A stretch of 57,877 bases of DNA from Cupriavidus basilensis (GTDB lineage: Bacteria; Pseudomonadota; Gammaproteobacteria; Burkholderiales; Burkholderiaceae), in the NCBI RefSeq assembly GCF_029335485.1, contig NZ_JARJLM010000683.1, forward strand, positions 1 to 57,877, read 5' to 3'. The notes under the pieces were generated by a model. It was given only the letters and a program-made list of their open reading frames with translations. It was not told where the DNA came from and did no database searches. The position numbers and the translations under genes are program-made. The stretch's first letter is position 1. Each line of letters begins with the position of its first letter. This document shows, one piece after another, positions 45,715 through 53,540 of the stretch.

Positions 45715-45730
45715 CTTTCAGCGCTGAAAG
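45715..45730. promoter_or_regulatory. Candidate parS site / parAB operator
   Basis: Perfect 16-base palindrome CTTTCAGCGCTGAAAG, 11 bases upstream of the parA GTG and at the predicted transcription start. It matches the copy in parB. ParB bound here could both anchor segregation and repress parAB. Confidence 0.65.
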
Positions 45731-45732
45731 CG

Positions 45733-45761
45733 CGATTAACTCTAGCCGCAACTTTAGTCAA
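45733..45761 (-). promoter_or_regulatory. Candidate parAB promoter
   Basis: On the minus strand TTGACT (45761-45756) is followed after 16 bases by TTAATC (45739-45734), or after 17 by TAATCG. The predicted +1 falls in the parS-like palindrome. Confidence 0.5.
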
Positions 45762-45821
45762 TGTGACGTGCTGGCTCAACTGTTTTTTGAGTTTATATTT
45801 TTAATATAAAATTAGGAAAAG

Positions 45822-45891
45822 CATTCCGCGTTATGGAAATAACAGAATAGCGCTTGAAATGCGGCATGGAATGCGCCTACATTAAATGTAG
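45822..45891. repeat. Cluster of short inverted repeats upstream of the cold-shock gene
   Basis: Several small palindromes are packed here, such as GTTAT/ATAAC and CTACAT-TAA-ATGTAG (45877-45891), plus GCATTCC/GGAATGC spanning the set. The sequence is AT-rich and lies between divergent parA and the cold-shock gene. They may be regulator sites or leader-RNA structure. Confidence 0.4.
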
Positions 45892-46069
45892 TGCGTCTTA
45901 CGCCGCACATGACACAACAAGACAAACTGGTTATGATGCCCGCTACAGTCGAGTCAAGTCGTGTCACCTCGTCGGCATCCGTTCGGTAACTACGAGAACT
46001 TAACGTGCTTGAACGGTTGTTAGCGTTGTTTGCGTTGTGTACAAGAACTTGCTTCGAAAGGAAATTCAC

Positions 46070-46273
46070 ATGGCAACCGGTACGGTCAAATGGTTCAATG
46101 AGACCAAGGGCTTTGGCTTCATTACCCCGGACGACGGCGGTGCGGATCTGTTCGCGCACTTCTCCGAAATCCAGGGTTCGGGCTTCAAGACGCTCAAGGA
46201 TGGTCAGCGCGTCACGTTTGAAGTAAAGCAGGGCCCGAAGGGCTTGCAGGCATCCGCCATCAAGCCGGCCTGA
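46070..46273 (+). CDS. CspA-family cold-shock protein
   Basis: 67 residues, a complete cold-shock domain. '[20 protein letters not shown]' includes RNP1 (KGFGFI) and 'DLFAHFSEI' contains RNP2-like residues. It binds single-stranded nucleic acid and acts as an RNA chaperone. ATG 46070 follows AAAGGAA; an ATG 33 bases earlier is unlikely. It lies just before the repA end, reading towards it, and is followed by a strong terminator. Its paralogue lies on the other side of the origin. Confidence 0.95.
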   Translation: MATGTVKWFNETKGFGFITPDDGGADLFAHFSEIQGSGFKTLKDGQRVTFEVKQGPKGLQASAIKPA

Positions 46274-46338
46274 TCTCACGAATCACGCCGAAGTCGCAGA
46301 CCGCGCGGGGCTCCCGGGCCAGGCAAGGTCAGCAAAGC

Positions 46339-46367
46339 AAAAGGCAAGCGTTCCACGCTTGCCTTTT
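46339..46367 (+). terminator. Rho-independent terminator after the cold-shock gene
   Basis: A perfect 12-base stem (AAAAGGCAAGCG/CGCTTGCCTTTT) with loop TTCCA, ending in a T-run. Its symmetry lets it work in both directions. Confidence 0.85.
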
Positions 46368-46429
46368 GTGTTTCTGGCAGTCTGAAAACCATCCTCCCGC
46401 CTCATCCTCCGGACTCCCCTTCAGGAGCC

Positions 46430-46448
46430 CGTATACGGCGTATACGCC
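46430..46448. repeat. Two CGTATACG octamers downstream of repA
   Basis: CGTATACG occurs at 46430-46437 and 46439-46446, the second inside the palindrome GGCGTATACGCC. The same octamer appears twice upstream of repA (47915, 47943). Confidence 0.55.
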
Positions 46449-46535
46449 GGCGCCAAGCCTCTCACACCCAATCGTCCCATAGCGACAGTCAGACCGCTGG
46501 CATTGCGCCTGGTTCGCCCCGAATTCCTGCGGGGG

Positions 46536-46571
46536 AACGAAAAACCCGCGGGCCAAGTCAGCGCGCGGGTT
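46536..46571 (-). terminator. Terminator of repA
   Basis: On the minus strand AACCCGCG and CGCGGGTT form an 8-base stem around a 13-base loop, followed by TTTTT. It begins 22 bases after the repA stop. Confidence 0.65.
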
Positions 46572-46592
46572 CGGCAATGCAATCGACATACC

Positions 46593-47741
46593 CTACGCCA
46601 GCTTGCGAACGCTGGTTCTGGAGGGTTGCAGGATCAGGGCCTTGGAAGAGTCGGCGTCTACCTTGGCACCCGGGTAGACAACCAGCACATCTTTGAGCGC
46701 CTTGCGGAACAGAGCACGGAATTTCCGCTCGCTCTCGGTCTCGGTGCCGAACTGCATTTGCAGTGCTTCCCACGGAATCTCGGTACGGCGCTGGATCGTA
46801 AAGAAGCGATAGGTCAGCCAGGAGTATACGTCGAGCGCGAAAGGTGATTGCTTGAGGGCCTTTAGCGCCCGCATATCGACCGGTACCGGCCGGTTAACCA
46901 GCTCGTTGAAAAACGGTTCGGACAATACCACAAAACTCTCGAACATCGAGCCCTGGCCCGGCTGCATCGGGTCCCACCAGGTCGACAACTGGTCAGCCAG
47001 CAGATAACCGACGCGATCGATGGATAACGGCTCGTGATTCGGGTTCTGGTTCTGGCTCGGCGTGGACTTGTTCTGCACGATCGCGATGGTCGCCGAGAAC
47101 AAGCGAATCATCTGTTGCCGAACCAGCGTCATGGTGCCGCGCTTGCCGCCGGTAGCCATCGGTATACCGAGGTTGTACATGAACTCCGACAAAGAATTGC
47201 CAAGCGAGATACGGCGGTCTTCCACGGTACCGGTAAACTCGCCGCGCTTTTTCTTGGCCATGATCTCCTTGCCGATCCAGGCAAGCATCAGGCGCGGATA
47301 GGAACCGTAGGGATAGCCCAGCGACACGGTTTCGGACACCAGTTTCTGGCGCCCGTTGCTGGCTTTCTCGGAGCGCTGTTGCGTGAAATAGCCAGGCTGG
47401 ATCATCAGCGAAATATTGCCGCTTGTGCGGGTCCACACCGGCGGTGCCCCCTTCGGGGCCCGGTAAGGCAGGGTGACCTGCACGCTGGCGCGGCTTAAAA
47501 AGCCGACTTCGCCACTTTGCCAGGCATCTTCCCGTTCCATTGCCTGTGCTTCGTCGAACAGACGCTGGAATTTCTCGGACGGAACCAGACTGTTCTCGTC
47601 GCCGGGAACGATGATGCGGGAGGGCTCGCTGTCCATATCGGCTGGACCGCGAGACCCCAGGATGGTCTGGGTGCGTTTGATGGGCATATTGGCGTGCTTC
47701 GGAATACCCGACTTTTTACGCGAAGCAACCAGCCTTGTCAC
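46593..47741 (-). CDS. repA: RepA replication initiator
   Basis: 382 residues, resembling the plasmid RepA/RPA initiators of Ralstonia and Cupriavidus chromids. Recognisable parts are 'LPYRAPKGAPPVWTRTSGNI', 'SLGYPYGSYPRLMLAWIGKE' and 'DVYSWLTYRFFTIQRRTEIP', a winged-helix region near the C-terminus. It would bind iterons and open the origin with DnaA. GTG 47741 is used; its bases fall in an iteron-like sequence (47741-47756), so RepA may repress itself. ATG 47687 is an alternative with no SD. The gene faces away from the iteron array. Confidence 0.88.
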   Translation of the reverse strand: MTRLVASRKKSGIPKHANMPIKRTQTILGSRGPADMDSEPSRIIVPGDENSLVPSEKFQRLFDEAQAMEREDAWQSGEVGFLSRASVQVTLPYRAPKGAPPVWTRTSGNISLMIQPGYFTQQRSEKASNGRQKLVSETVSLGYPYGSYPRLMLAWIGKEIMAKKKRGEFTGTVEDRRISLGNSLSEFMYNLGIPMATGGKRGTMTLVRQQMIRLFSATIAIVQNKSTPSQNQNPNHEPLSIDRVGYLLADQLSTWWDPMQPGQGSMFESFVVLSEPFFNELVNRPVPVDMRALKALKQSPFALDVYSWLTYRFFTIQRRTEIPWEALQMQFGTETESERKFRALFRKALKDVLVVYPGAKVDADSSKALILQPSRTSVRKLA

Positions 47742-47756
47742 GCAGAAACAGGTTCG
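47741..47756 (-). promoter_or_regulatory. Iteron-like site overlapping the repA start
   Basis: CGAACCTGTTTCTGCG on the minus strand, a 14/16 match to the iteron consensus, ending at the repA GTG. This is the location expected for an autorepressor site. Confidence 0.55.
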
Positions 47757-47829
47757 GTAAGCGAATTTCCTGCAATGCCGCGTGTTTTAGGGTTGGCGGG
47801 TCTCATGGCTGGTCGCATGGTGGACTGCG

Positions 47830-47855
47830 GTGGGCAACCCGGGAGGGTTGTCCAC
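47830..47855. repeat. Inverted repeat with DnaA-box-like end
   Basis: GTGGGCAACCC and GGGTTGTCCAC form an 11-base stem with one mismatch around GGGA. The 3' arm contains TTGTCCACG, one or two bases off a DnaA box. It sits 90 bases upstream of repA. Confidence 0.5.
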
Positions 47856-47914
47856 GGCGGGCCAGCCATCAGCTACCAGTAAACGATAAGGGTATGGGTT
47901 AACTACTCGTAAAC

Positions 47915-47950
47915 CGTATACGAGGGGTCCATGCCCTTGATTCGTATACG
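47915..47950. repeat. Two CGTATACG octamers upstream of repA
   Basis: CGTATACG at 47915-47922 and 47943-47950, each next to a CGTAAAC/GTAAACG sequence in mirrored order. They form a composite motif between repA and the iterons. Confidence 0.55.
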
Positions 47951-48095
47951 TAAACGGAGACCTTCCGAACCAGATTCTGCGTGAAACCGTACTCGATTCT
48001 GCGAAGTGCTGTACCAGATTCTGCGGTATACCGAACCCGTTTCAGCGCAAAGCCCGAACCGGTTTCTGCGGGGATAAGTCCGCTTCAGCACAGGC

Positions 48096-48104
48096 TTTTC
48101 CACA
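48096..48104 (+). promoter_or_regulatory. DnaA-box-like sequence
   Basis: TTTTCCACA, one base from TTATCCACA, between diverged and typical iterons. Confidence 0.5.
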
Positions 48105-48508
48105 GATCCAGAGGCGAAAAGCGTACCTGTTTCTGCGTGCGCTGCCCGTTTACCGGCACTTTTGGCCCAGGAATCGGGTTGACGGGGAAGTTATCCCCGC
48201 AGAAACGGGTACGCACCCCAGTCCGTCAGAGTCTTGATACTCGCCTTCCGTACCCATTTCTGCGCAGCGCAGCCCTCTGGCGCCCCATTTGCGTACCCAA
48301 TTCTGCGTAGAACCTTTTCGCGGCGCCACTTCCGTACCTTGCCAGGCTGGAGCGTACCCGTTTCTGCGGCGTACCCAATTCTGCGTGTTGCCCTTCCCGA
48401 CTTGAGCGCGCCGAAGCGTACCCAATTCTGCGTGCCCATTCCCGATGCATTCTCGGTGAAACGTACCCGTTTCTGCGTGCACCCGGTGAGGTGTTTTCCG
48501 GAAAGCGT

Positions 48509-48600
48509 TCCCTTCTTTCTATTATACACAACCTTTTCCTTGAAAGCGAGTGCTTGCACTCAGAAAAACCAAATAGCCAGAACGAATTTGATGCGCGTAC
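48509..48600. other. AT-rich origin segment with a consensus DnaA box
   Basis: The most AT-rich patch within the array, flanked by iterons at 48462 and 48596. TTATACACA at 48522-48530 is an exact match to the TTATNCACA DnaA-box consensus. This is the best candidate for the initial melting site of the origin. Confidence 0.6.
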
Positions 48601-49468
48601 CTGTTTCTGCGTGTGCTGGCGACCGCCGCAGTGTCATTTGCGTCCGGTCGTGGGTGACGCGGGATCCTGGCGTACCCGTTTCTGCGGATCGGAGGCCGTC
48701 AAGCCGGCGGTTGGCGGCGTACCCATTTCTGCGGCCTCGGGGGCATTTACTTGGTGTGGCAAGGAATTGGCCTGACGAGACATCGAGGACGCGGTCTCGG
48801 AAAGCGAAAAATGGCCTGCCAGAGCGAAGCTCAGCGGTTTTTAGCGCCCGTGCGTACCCGTTTCTGCGTAGATGCGCGCCGCAGCGCCCGCAGGCGAACC
48901 GGGAAGAAAATCTCAGGCGTACCCATTTCTGCGTTGCGGCAATACGTCACTGCTCCCCTTGCGCTGGCTGGCAGGTGCGGAGGTGTAGCCTGTTCTGGCG
49001 TGTGCGCGGGTCGATTTCGGTGTCAGGCGTACCCGTTTCTGCGTGGTTTTTCTTGCCCTTGCCGTGTTGCAGATGCGCATCGACGAAAAAATAGGGCAAG
49101 GAAGGCGCCTGTGCGTACCCGTTTCTGCGGGCGTCGGCGGGGCTCAATTGGGGCAAGTGCGGCAGATCCGGGCTGCCAGATCACTGCTTGCGTACCCGTT
49201 TCTGCGTGGCAAGCCCGGTCACTCCAAGGCAGCCGCGGGCCACCGGGCTGTCCAGGTTTGGGCGCAGGCGTACCCGTTTCTGCGTCAACGGCCTGCGCAA
49301 CGTTCGCGCTCCGGATAGGGGATGCCCAGCCAGGAGAGGCGGCAAGACTAAGCGTGCAGGCCAGGGCTCGGGCGCCGCCGCGCTAGCCGGGTACCAACGC
49401 AAGTGCGTCTATGGCAGGCGGCGAAAAGGGCACCCGCTGGCGATTGCCGCGTTGTGCATGGACGAAAA

Positions 49469-49525
49469 AAAACCCCGCCTCGAGAGGCGGGGTTTTCCTG
49501 ACTGGGTGCGCCCCGAGCGGGGCGC
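49469..49525 (-). terminator. Tandem hairpin terminators after the second cold-shock gene
   Basis: Two adjacent hairpins: GCGCCCC/GGGGCGC (49508-49525) close to the stop codon and a 12-base perfect stem AAAACCCCGCCT/AGGCGGGGTTTT (49469-49496) ending in a T-run on the minus strand. It insulates the origin from the cold-shock gene. Confidence 0.85.
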
Positions 49526-49536
49526 CAGTCTACTGC

Positions 49537-49740
49537 TTACAGCGGCGTGATGTTCGCAGCCTGCAGGCCCTTCGGGCCGTTCTTGACTTCGAACGACACG
49601 CGTTGGTTTTCCTGCAGCGACTTGAAACCGTCGGCGCGGATTTCAGAGAAGTGCGCGAAGAGATCGTCACCGCCTGCGTCCGGCTTGATGAAACCGAAGC
49701 CCTTGGCGTCGTTGAACCATTTAACGATACCGGTTTGCAT
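49537..49740 (-). CDS. CspA-family cold-shock protein, second copy
   Basis: 67 residues with RNP1 'KGFGFI' and '[10 protein letters not shown]', about 75-80% similar by eye to the copy at 46070-46273. ATG 49740 has AGGAAAAG upstream. It reads towards the iteron array, so the two cold-shock genes bracket repA and the origin in convergent orientation. RNA-chaperone function as for the family. Confidence 0.95.
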   Translation of the reverse strand: MQTGIVKWFNDAKGFGFIKPDAGGDDLFAHFSEIRADGFKSLQENQRVSFEVKNGPKGLQAANITPL

Positions 49741-50170
49741 GGTATTGCTTTTCCTGGGAAAAATTTAAAAGAAACGGATAGCTCACGCGTATCCGAGCAA
49801 AGCAACTCAAGGAAAGGACACCATGGACAACGGAAGTACCATGACGGTGGCTAACGAATGTGCTGTTGCCTCGTCGCTTGAATCTAGCGGGGTTTATACG
49901 GCGGATTAGCGCTAGCGTCAAGGTAGGGTCATTCTGGATGTCTGCCTGGATTCACCGCCTGCGGTGGGGCATTACCACGCCTTTTGCATGGTGCTTATTC
50001 AGTAAAAGCACCGTCAGGGGCGCAAAACCGGACGAAAGTACGCTCGATCCGACGTCCGGGCATCCCACGACAGTAGTGTAAAAAAAGTGCTGATCAGAGC
50101 ATAGATTCAGGCAATTTTTCCATGCTGCCCCCGGAGTCCCTCTTCAAGCCCGGTGCATTCGCCTCACCCT
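49741..50170. other. Gene-free stretch upstream of the second cold-shock gene
   Basis: Holds the promoter and leader of the cold-shock gene. No frame with family character and no repeat was found. Confidence 0.4.
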
Positions 50171-50171
50171 C

Positions 50172-50440
50172 CCGCGCCTCTCGGGCCTCCTGTCCCTGCT
50201 AGTGGCCCAGTGCCGTGCGCGTGAGAGGATCGTCAACGCCATCCCGCATGCGATCTGCGTGGCCATTACCGCGGGGATGGGGCTGTCTCGCCATTGTCGC
50301 GCCCAAGGATGGCGGCATCGTTGCGGCCGGTCTGGCTACCCTGGTGACGCTCGGGGACCTGCTCCAGGTACCGGCCCTCCTGGCCGTCGTCAGCTTTTCG
50401 TCATCGTCGTGCTTTCGTGCCCGCAGTACTGACGCGCCGG
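50172..50440 (+). pseudogene. Remnant of an AzgA/NCS2-type purine permease
   Basis: One frame encodes 'ARERIVNAIPHAICVAITAG' and, after a shift near 50285, another encodes 'IVAPKDGGIVAAGLATLVTL' followed by 'GDLLQVPALLAVV'. Read together these match a conserved region of NCS2 permeases of the AzgA group (RERIV-AIP...AGIGL...NAGIV...ATLVTLGDL). A further shift is needed at about 50390. No start, no stop and no remaining membrane domains are seen, so it is a fragment. It lies between the cold-shock gene and extra iterons. Confidence 0.55.
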
Positions 50441-50476
50441 GCATGTCTTTTGCCAATTCCGTGTCCCACTGCAAAG

Positions 50477-50607
50477 CGTACCCGTTTCTGCGTTATTCCC
50501 GGGACGCCTTCCCGGCCCGGAAAGCCTGCAGGGCGTACCCGTTTCTGCGTTGCATCCCGCCTGATTTCTCACCGCGCCAGCCGGTCCGGTGCGTACCTGT
50601 TTCTGCG
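50477..50607 (+). repeat. Three extra iterons outside the cold-shock gene
   Basis: Copies at 50477-50492, 50534-50549 and 50592-50607 (the last with CCT for CCC). Spacing is 57 and 58 bases, more regular than in the main array, from which the second cold-shock gene separates them by 1.2 kb. Confidence 0.85.
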
Positions 50608-51020
50608 TTAAATGTGAGTGATCATTTACGTCGAAAGGCATATGGAATGCCGCACGCTGCTCATACTAAAGGATGATATTAGGCTGAATACCGATACGGA
50701 GGGCTGGACAAACAGGTGCAAATGCACTGAACTAGAGTCGTGGCAGATTGTGGGGCGCTTCAGGGCGCCCCTTCTTGACTCCGGCAGTCCGGAGATGCGC
50801 CGGCTGGCGCAGGGTAGTCAAGCCAGGATAACGACAGTAACAAGTCCGCCGCGGGCAGAACGGCAAGGACTGACCGAGCAGACCATCGTTCAGATGGCTT
50901 CGCCACCACGAAAAGAGCGCGCGGATACACGCCCGCCTGATCAAAGCAAACAATAAGACTAAACATAAGTGGTAATCGCGAACGTGTAGTGCCGGGGGTG
51001 TTGTTCAACGGGGATCAATC
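50608..51020. other. Gene-free stretch before the sigma-54 activator unit
   Basis: AT-richer sequence containing a GGGGCGC/GCGCCCC hairpin (50752-50771) that may be a terminator. A 112-codon plus-strand frame here has no family character. The promoter for the gene at 51021 should lie in its 3' part. Confidence 0.4.
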
Positions 51021-51491
51021 ATGACTGCAGGAGAAATCCGGCGACCCGCCATAGGGCCCATCAGCGAGTCAGCCAGTCTTTCCATACACCGTGCCTGGGC
51101 AGCTTTGGGAGAAGCCGCAGCCGAGGCACCGCACCGACAACGCATCAACGAGCGGGACGACCCTGCTGTCGGCACTGTCGAAACGTTCCTGAGCCAGGAC
51201 CAGATGCTGCCGCCCTACGCGCGTGCCGCCATCGAACAACTGCTGCAGCGACAACGTGCCCTGGAAGCCGAGTCATTCCGGCAGCGCGCGCTGCTGCAGG
51301 AATGGATCCTCAGCCAACTCACCTACAAAGCGCTCTATTACCGTTACTCCGGCCAGTCGCCGGAAGCGCCGCGCAGCGAATTGATGCACGAAAAAGACCA
51401 GGTGCGGCGACGTATTCGCGACCAGCTTCAGGCCGGTGGCGACCATGAGGCCATTCTTGGCGAGCAGTCCCGCAGTTTGTCCAGACCGTAA
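51021..51491 (+). CDS. Hypothetical protein upstream of a sigma-54 activator
   Basis: 156 residues, soluble and helical. The middle and C-terminal half ('PPYARAAIEQLLQRQRALEA', 'DQVRRRIRDQLQ') look coiled-coil-forming; no family is recognised. ATG 51021 has GGGGA eight bases upstream. Its stop overlaps the next start as TAATG, so it is cotranscribed with and translationally coupled to the sigma-54 activator. It may be a partner or regulator of that protein. Confidence 0.7.
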   Translation: MTAGEIRRPAIGPISESASLSIHRAWAALGEAAAEAPHRQRINERDDPAVGTVETFLSQDQMLPPYARAAIEQLLQRQRALEAESFRQRALLQEWILSQLTYKALYYRYSGQSPEAPRSELMHEKDQVRRRIRDQLQAGGDHEAILGEQSRSLSRP

Positions 51492-52987
51492 TGCCGGCGT
51501 TGCGCGCGGGGGCAGATCCCCGACCGACTCGGCTTGACCGCGAACGCAGCCTGCTTCAGGGCGGGATCGCGGTGGAAGCCGGAATAGTCAATATGCTCAA
51601 CGTCCGGGAGACCGCTATGGACCGACTGTGCAAGGTGGCGACACGCACCGCGCAAGTGCTGGTCGTGTCGCGCCACGAACCCTATGGATTCGATCCGGCC
51701 CAGTTCGGGTCTGGCTGGGAAATTCGCCATATCCAGCAGATCCGCGATCTGAGCCGGGTGGTACGAGGCAGCGCGCCGATGGCCGGCGTCATCGACCTTG
51801 AAAGCGAATACAGCGACGCCGAACTGACGCAGCTCGAACAGAGCCTGCAATACCTGCATGTGATGTGGGTGGCGATCACGTCGTCGCGCATGCTGGAAGA
51901 CGAGCGCGTGCGAAGGCTGATACGCGACTACTGCGTGGACTACGTGCGCACGCCGTTCTCGTTCAGCGAGCTGCTTTACACGCTCAAGCATGCGCACGGC
52001 ATGGCCTGCCTGCACGGTGCGCGCAGCCACGAACTGATTGGCCATGGCCCCATGATCGGCGAGTGCGCGGCGATGCGGAGCATGTTTCGCTCCCTCGCCA
52101 AGGTGGCCCACAACGAAGCGCCTGTCTTTATTTCCGGCGAGTCCGGCACCGGCAAGGAACTGGCGGCGCAGGCCGTTCATGAAGCCTCGAGCCGGCGCAA
52201 GGGGCCGTTCGTTGCAATCAACTGCGGCGCCATACCGCCGCACCTGGTGCAGTCGGAGTTGTTCGGCTACGAGAAAGGCGCGTTCACGGGCGCCAACCAG
52301 CGCAAGATCGGCTGGATCGAGCAAGCCCAGGGCGGCACGCTGTTCCTCGACGAAATCGGCGACCTGCCACTGGAGAGCCAGGTCGCCCTGCTGCGCTTCC
52401 TGCAGCAAGGCACCATTACCCGGCTTGGCGGGCACCAGTCGATCCCGCTGGATCTGCGCATCATCTCGGCGACGCACGTCGACCTGGTGGCGGCGCAGTC
52501 CGACGGCCGCTTCCGTGCCGACCTGTTCCACCGGCTATGCGTGCTGACCCTGTCGATTCCGCCATTGCGCGAACGCGGCGAGGACATCCTGCTGCTGGCC
52601 AACTCGGTGCTGGCGGAACACGGTCACGAGGCGCATCGGCGCATACGCGGTTTTTCTCCGTGCTCGACGCAGGCCATGATGCAGTACGAGTGGCCGGGCA
52701 ATGTGCGCGAACTGATCAATCGGGTACGGCGCGCCATTGTCATGACCGACAATCGCAAGATCACCGCGGAGGACCTGCAATTGCACGGCGGCACCGACAC
52801 GCCGCGCAAGACCCTCGACGCGATTCGGGAGGAAGCCGAGCGCGAGGCGATTCGCACCGTGATGGCGAGCCACGGCTTCCACGTAGTGCCGGCCGCGCGC
52901 GAGCTCAATGTGTCCCGGGTCACGTTGTACCGGCTGATGCACAAGCACAATATCCGCATTGAAGCGCGGCCGGGCGCCGGCGAATAG
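51491..52987 (+). CDS. Sigma-54-dependent activator with VpsR-like N-terminus
   Basis: 498 residues. An N-terminal domain (about 50-170) with receiver-like fold but no phosphoacceptor pattern, similar in outline to VpsR, the EPS regulator of Vibrio; then the AAA+ domain with Walker A 'GESGTGKE' (216-223), intact 'GAFTGA' (263-268), Walker B 'LFLDEIG'; and a C-terminal Fis-type HTH ('AARELNVSRVTLYRLMHKHN'). The intact GAFTGA loop means it can work with sigma-54. Cyclic di-GMP control is possible by analogy with VpsR-type proteins. Nearby target candidate: the -24/-12 promoter at 53982-53997. Confidence 0.9.
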   Translation: MPALRAGADPRPTRLDRERSLLQGGIAVEAGIVNMLNVRETAMDRLCKVATRTAQVLVVSRHEPYGFDPAQFGSGWEIRHIQQIRDLSRVVRGSAPMAGVIDLESEYSDAELTQLEQSLQYLHVMWVAITSSRMLEDERVRRLIRDYCVDYVRTPFSFSELLYTLKHAHGMACLHGARSHELIGHGPMIGECAAMRSMFRSLAKVAHNEAPVFISGESGTGKELAAQAVHEASSRRKGPFVAINCGAIPPHLVQSELFGYEKGAFTGANQRKIGWIEQAQGGTLFLDEIGDLPLESQVALLRFLQQGTITRLGGHQSIPLDLRIISATHVDLVAAQSDGRFRADLFHRLCVLTLSIPPLRERGEDILLLANSVLAEHGHEAHRRIRGFSPCSTQAMMQYEWPGNVRELINRVRRAIVMTDNRKITAEDLQLHGGTDTPRKTLDAIREEAEREAIRTVMASHGFHVVPAARELNVSRVTLYRLMHKHNIRIEARPGAGE

Positions 52988-53005
52988 TCGGCAAGCCGAG
53001 GATAC

Positions 53006-53025
53006 AGGCGGGCTTCGGCCCGCCT
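53006..53025 (+). terminator. Terminator after the sigma-54 activator gene
   Basis: AGGCGGGC and GCCCGCCT form a perfect 8-base stem around a TTCG tetraloop, followed by TGTT. It starts 18 bases after the stop. Confidence 0.7.
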
Positions 53026-53150
53026 TGTTCCCTGGCGCCATCCACCGCGCACCGTGCCGTGCGCAGGCGCAGGCCCGGCATCCCGCTACGGACGCGCTGT
53101 TTCCCCCAGAACCCGGTTCCCCCTGAATCCGAGCTGCGTTGTTGCCGTGC

Positions 53151-53522
53151 TCAATGGGTCGTGCTGAAGCTCGCTGGCCCGTCGCCCTGCACGTCGTCGT
53201 CTCCGGCGGCGACATTCACGCCGGCACCGCCCCGGGCCTTGAACAGCGCGCTGCCGCCGCCGAATGCGTGCTTTGCGGACGTGCCGATGGGGGAGGGATG
53301 GTCGCGCGCGCCGAGTTGGCTGTTGCGCCCGGCGCCCGGTTCCGCCTTGAAGCGGATATCTCCCCAGGCAAAGCCAAAACCGCGGACGTAGATGTCATTG
53401 CTGACGGTTGTCTGGTTAAAGGCATCGGCGTCATCCGGGCGATCGAAATAGCTGAAACCGACTGCCGACGCACTGGTGGAAAGCAATACCAATGCCGCGA
53501 TCGCGAGCATCTTCGTTTTCAT
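53151..53522 (-). CDS. Small secreted protein
   Basis: 123 residues with a clear signal peptide ('MKTKMLAIAALVLLSTSASA'). The mature part is Gly-rich ('AKHAFGGGSALFKARGGAG') with no cysteines and no known family. ATG 53522 follows GGGAGGGAGAT. It lies 18 bases after the stop of another small secreted-protein gene and is probably driven by the same -24/-12 promoter. Confidence 0.75.
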   Translation of the reverse strand: MKTKMLAIAALVLLSTSASAVGFSYFDRPDDADAFNQTTVSNDIYVRGFGFAWGDIRFKAEPGAGRNSQLGARDHPSPIGTSAKHAFGGGSALFKARGGAGVNVAAGDDDVQGDGPASFSTTH

Positions 53523-53540
53523 GGCTATCTCCCTCCCCTC

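Larger units (their letters stand above)
47966..49284 (+). repeat. Main iteron array of the origin (about 22 copies)
   Basis: A 16-base motif, consensus CGTACCCGTTTCTGCG, occurs on the plus strand at starts 47966, 47988, 48010, 48032, 48055 (all five diverged), 48122, 48249, 48292, 48353, 48370, 48417, 48462, 48596, 48671, 48718, 48853, 48918, 49028, 49114, 49191 and 49269, plus one inverted copy at 48198-48213. Variation is concentrated at positions 6-9. Spacing runs from 17 to 135 bases. Iterons are the binding sites of RepA-type initiators; no gene is visible here. Confidence 0.92.

Noticed and set aside
47966-49284. Regular repeats considered as a CRISPR array
   Set aside because: The repeat is 16 bases, spacers vary from about 1 to 119 bases, and no cas genes are present. 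A repA gene adjoins, so iterons explain them.
50618-50956. A 112-codon plus-strand frame after the satellite iterons
   Set aside because: No SD, no domain, and Arg/Pro/Ser-rich composition; probably noncoding.
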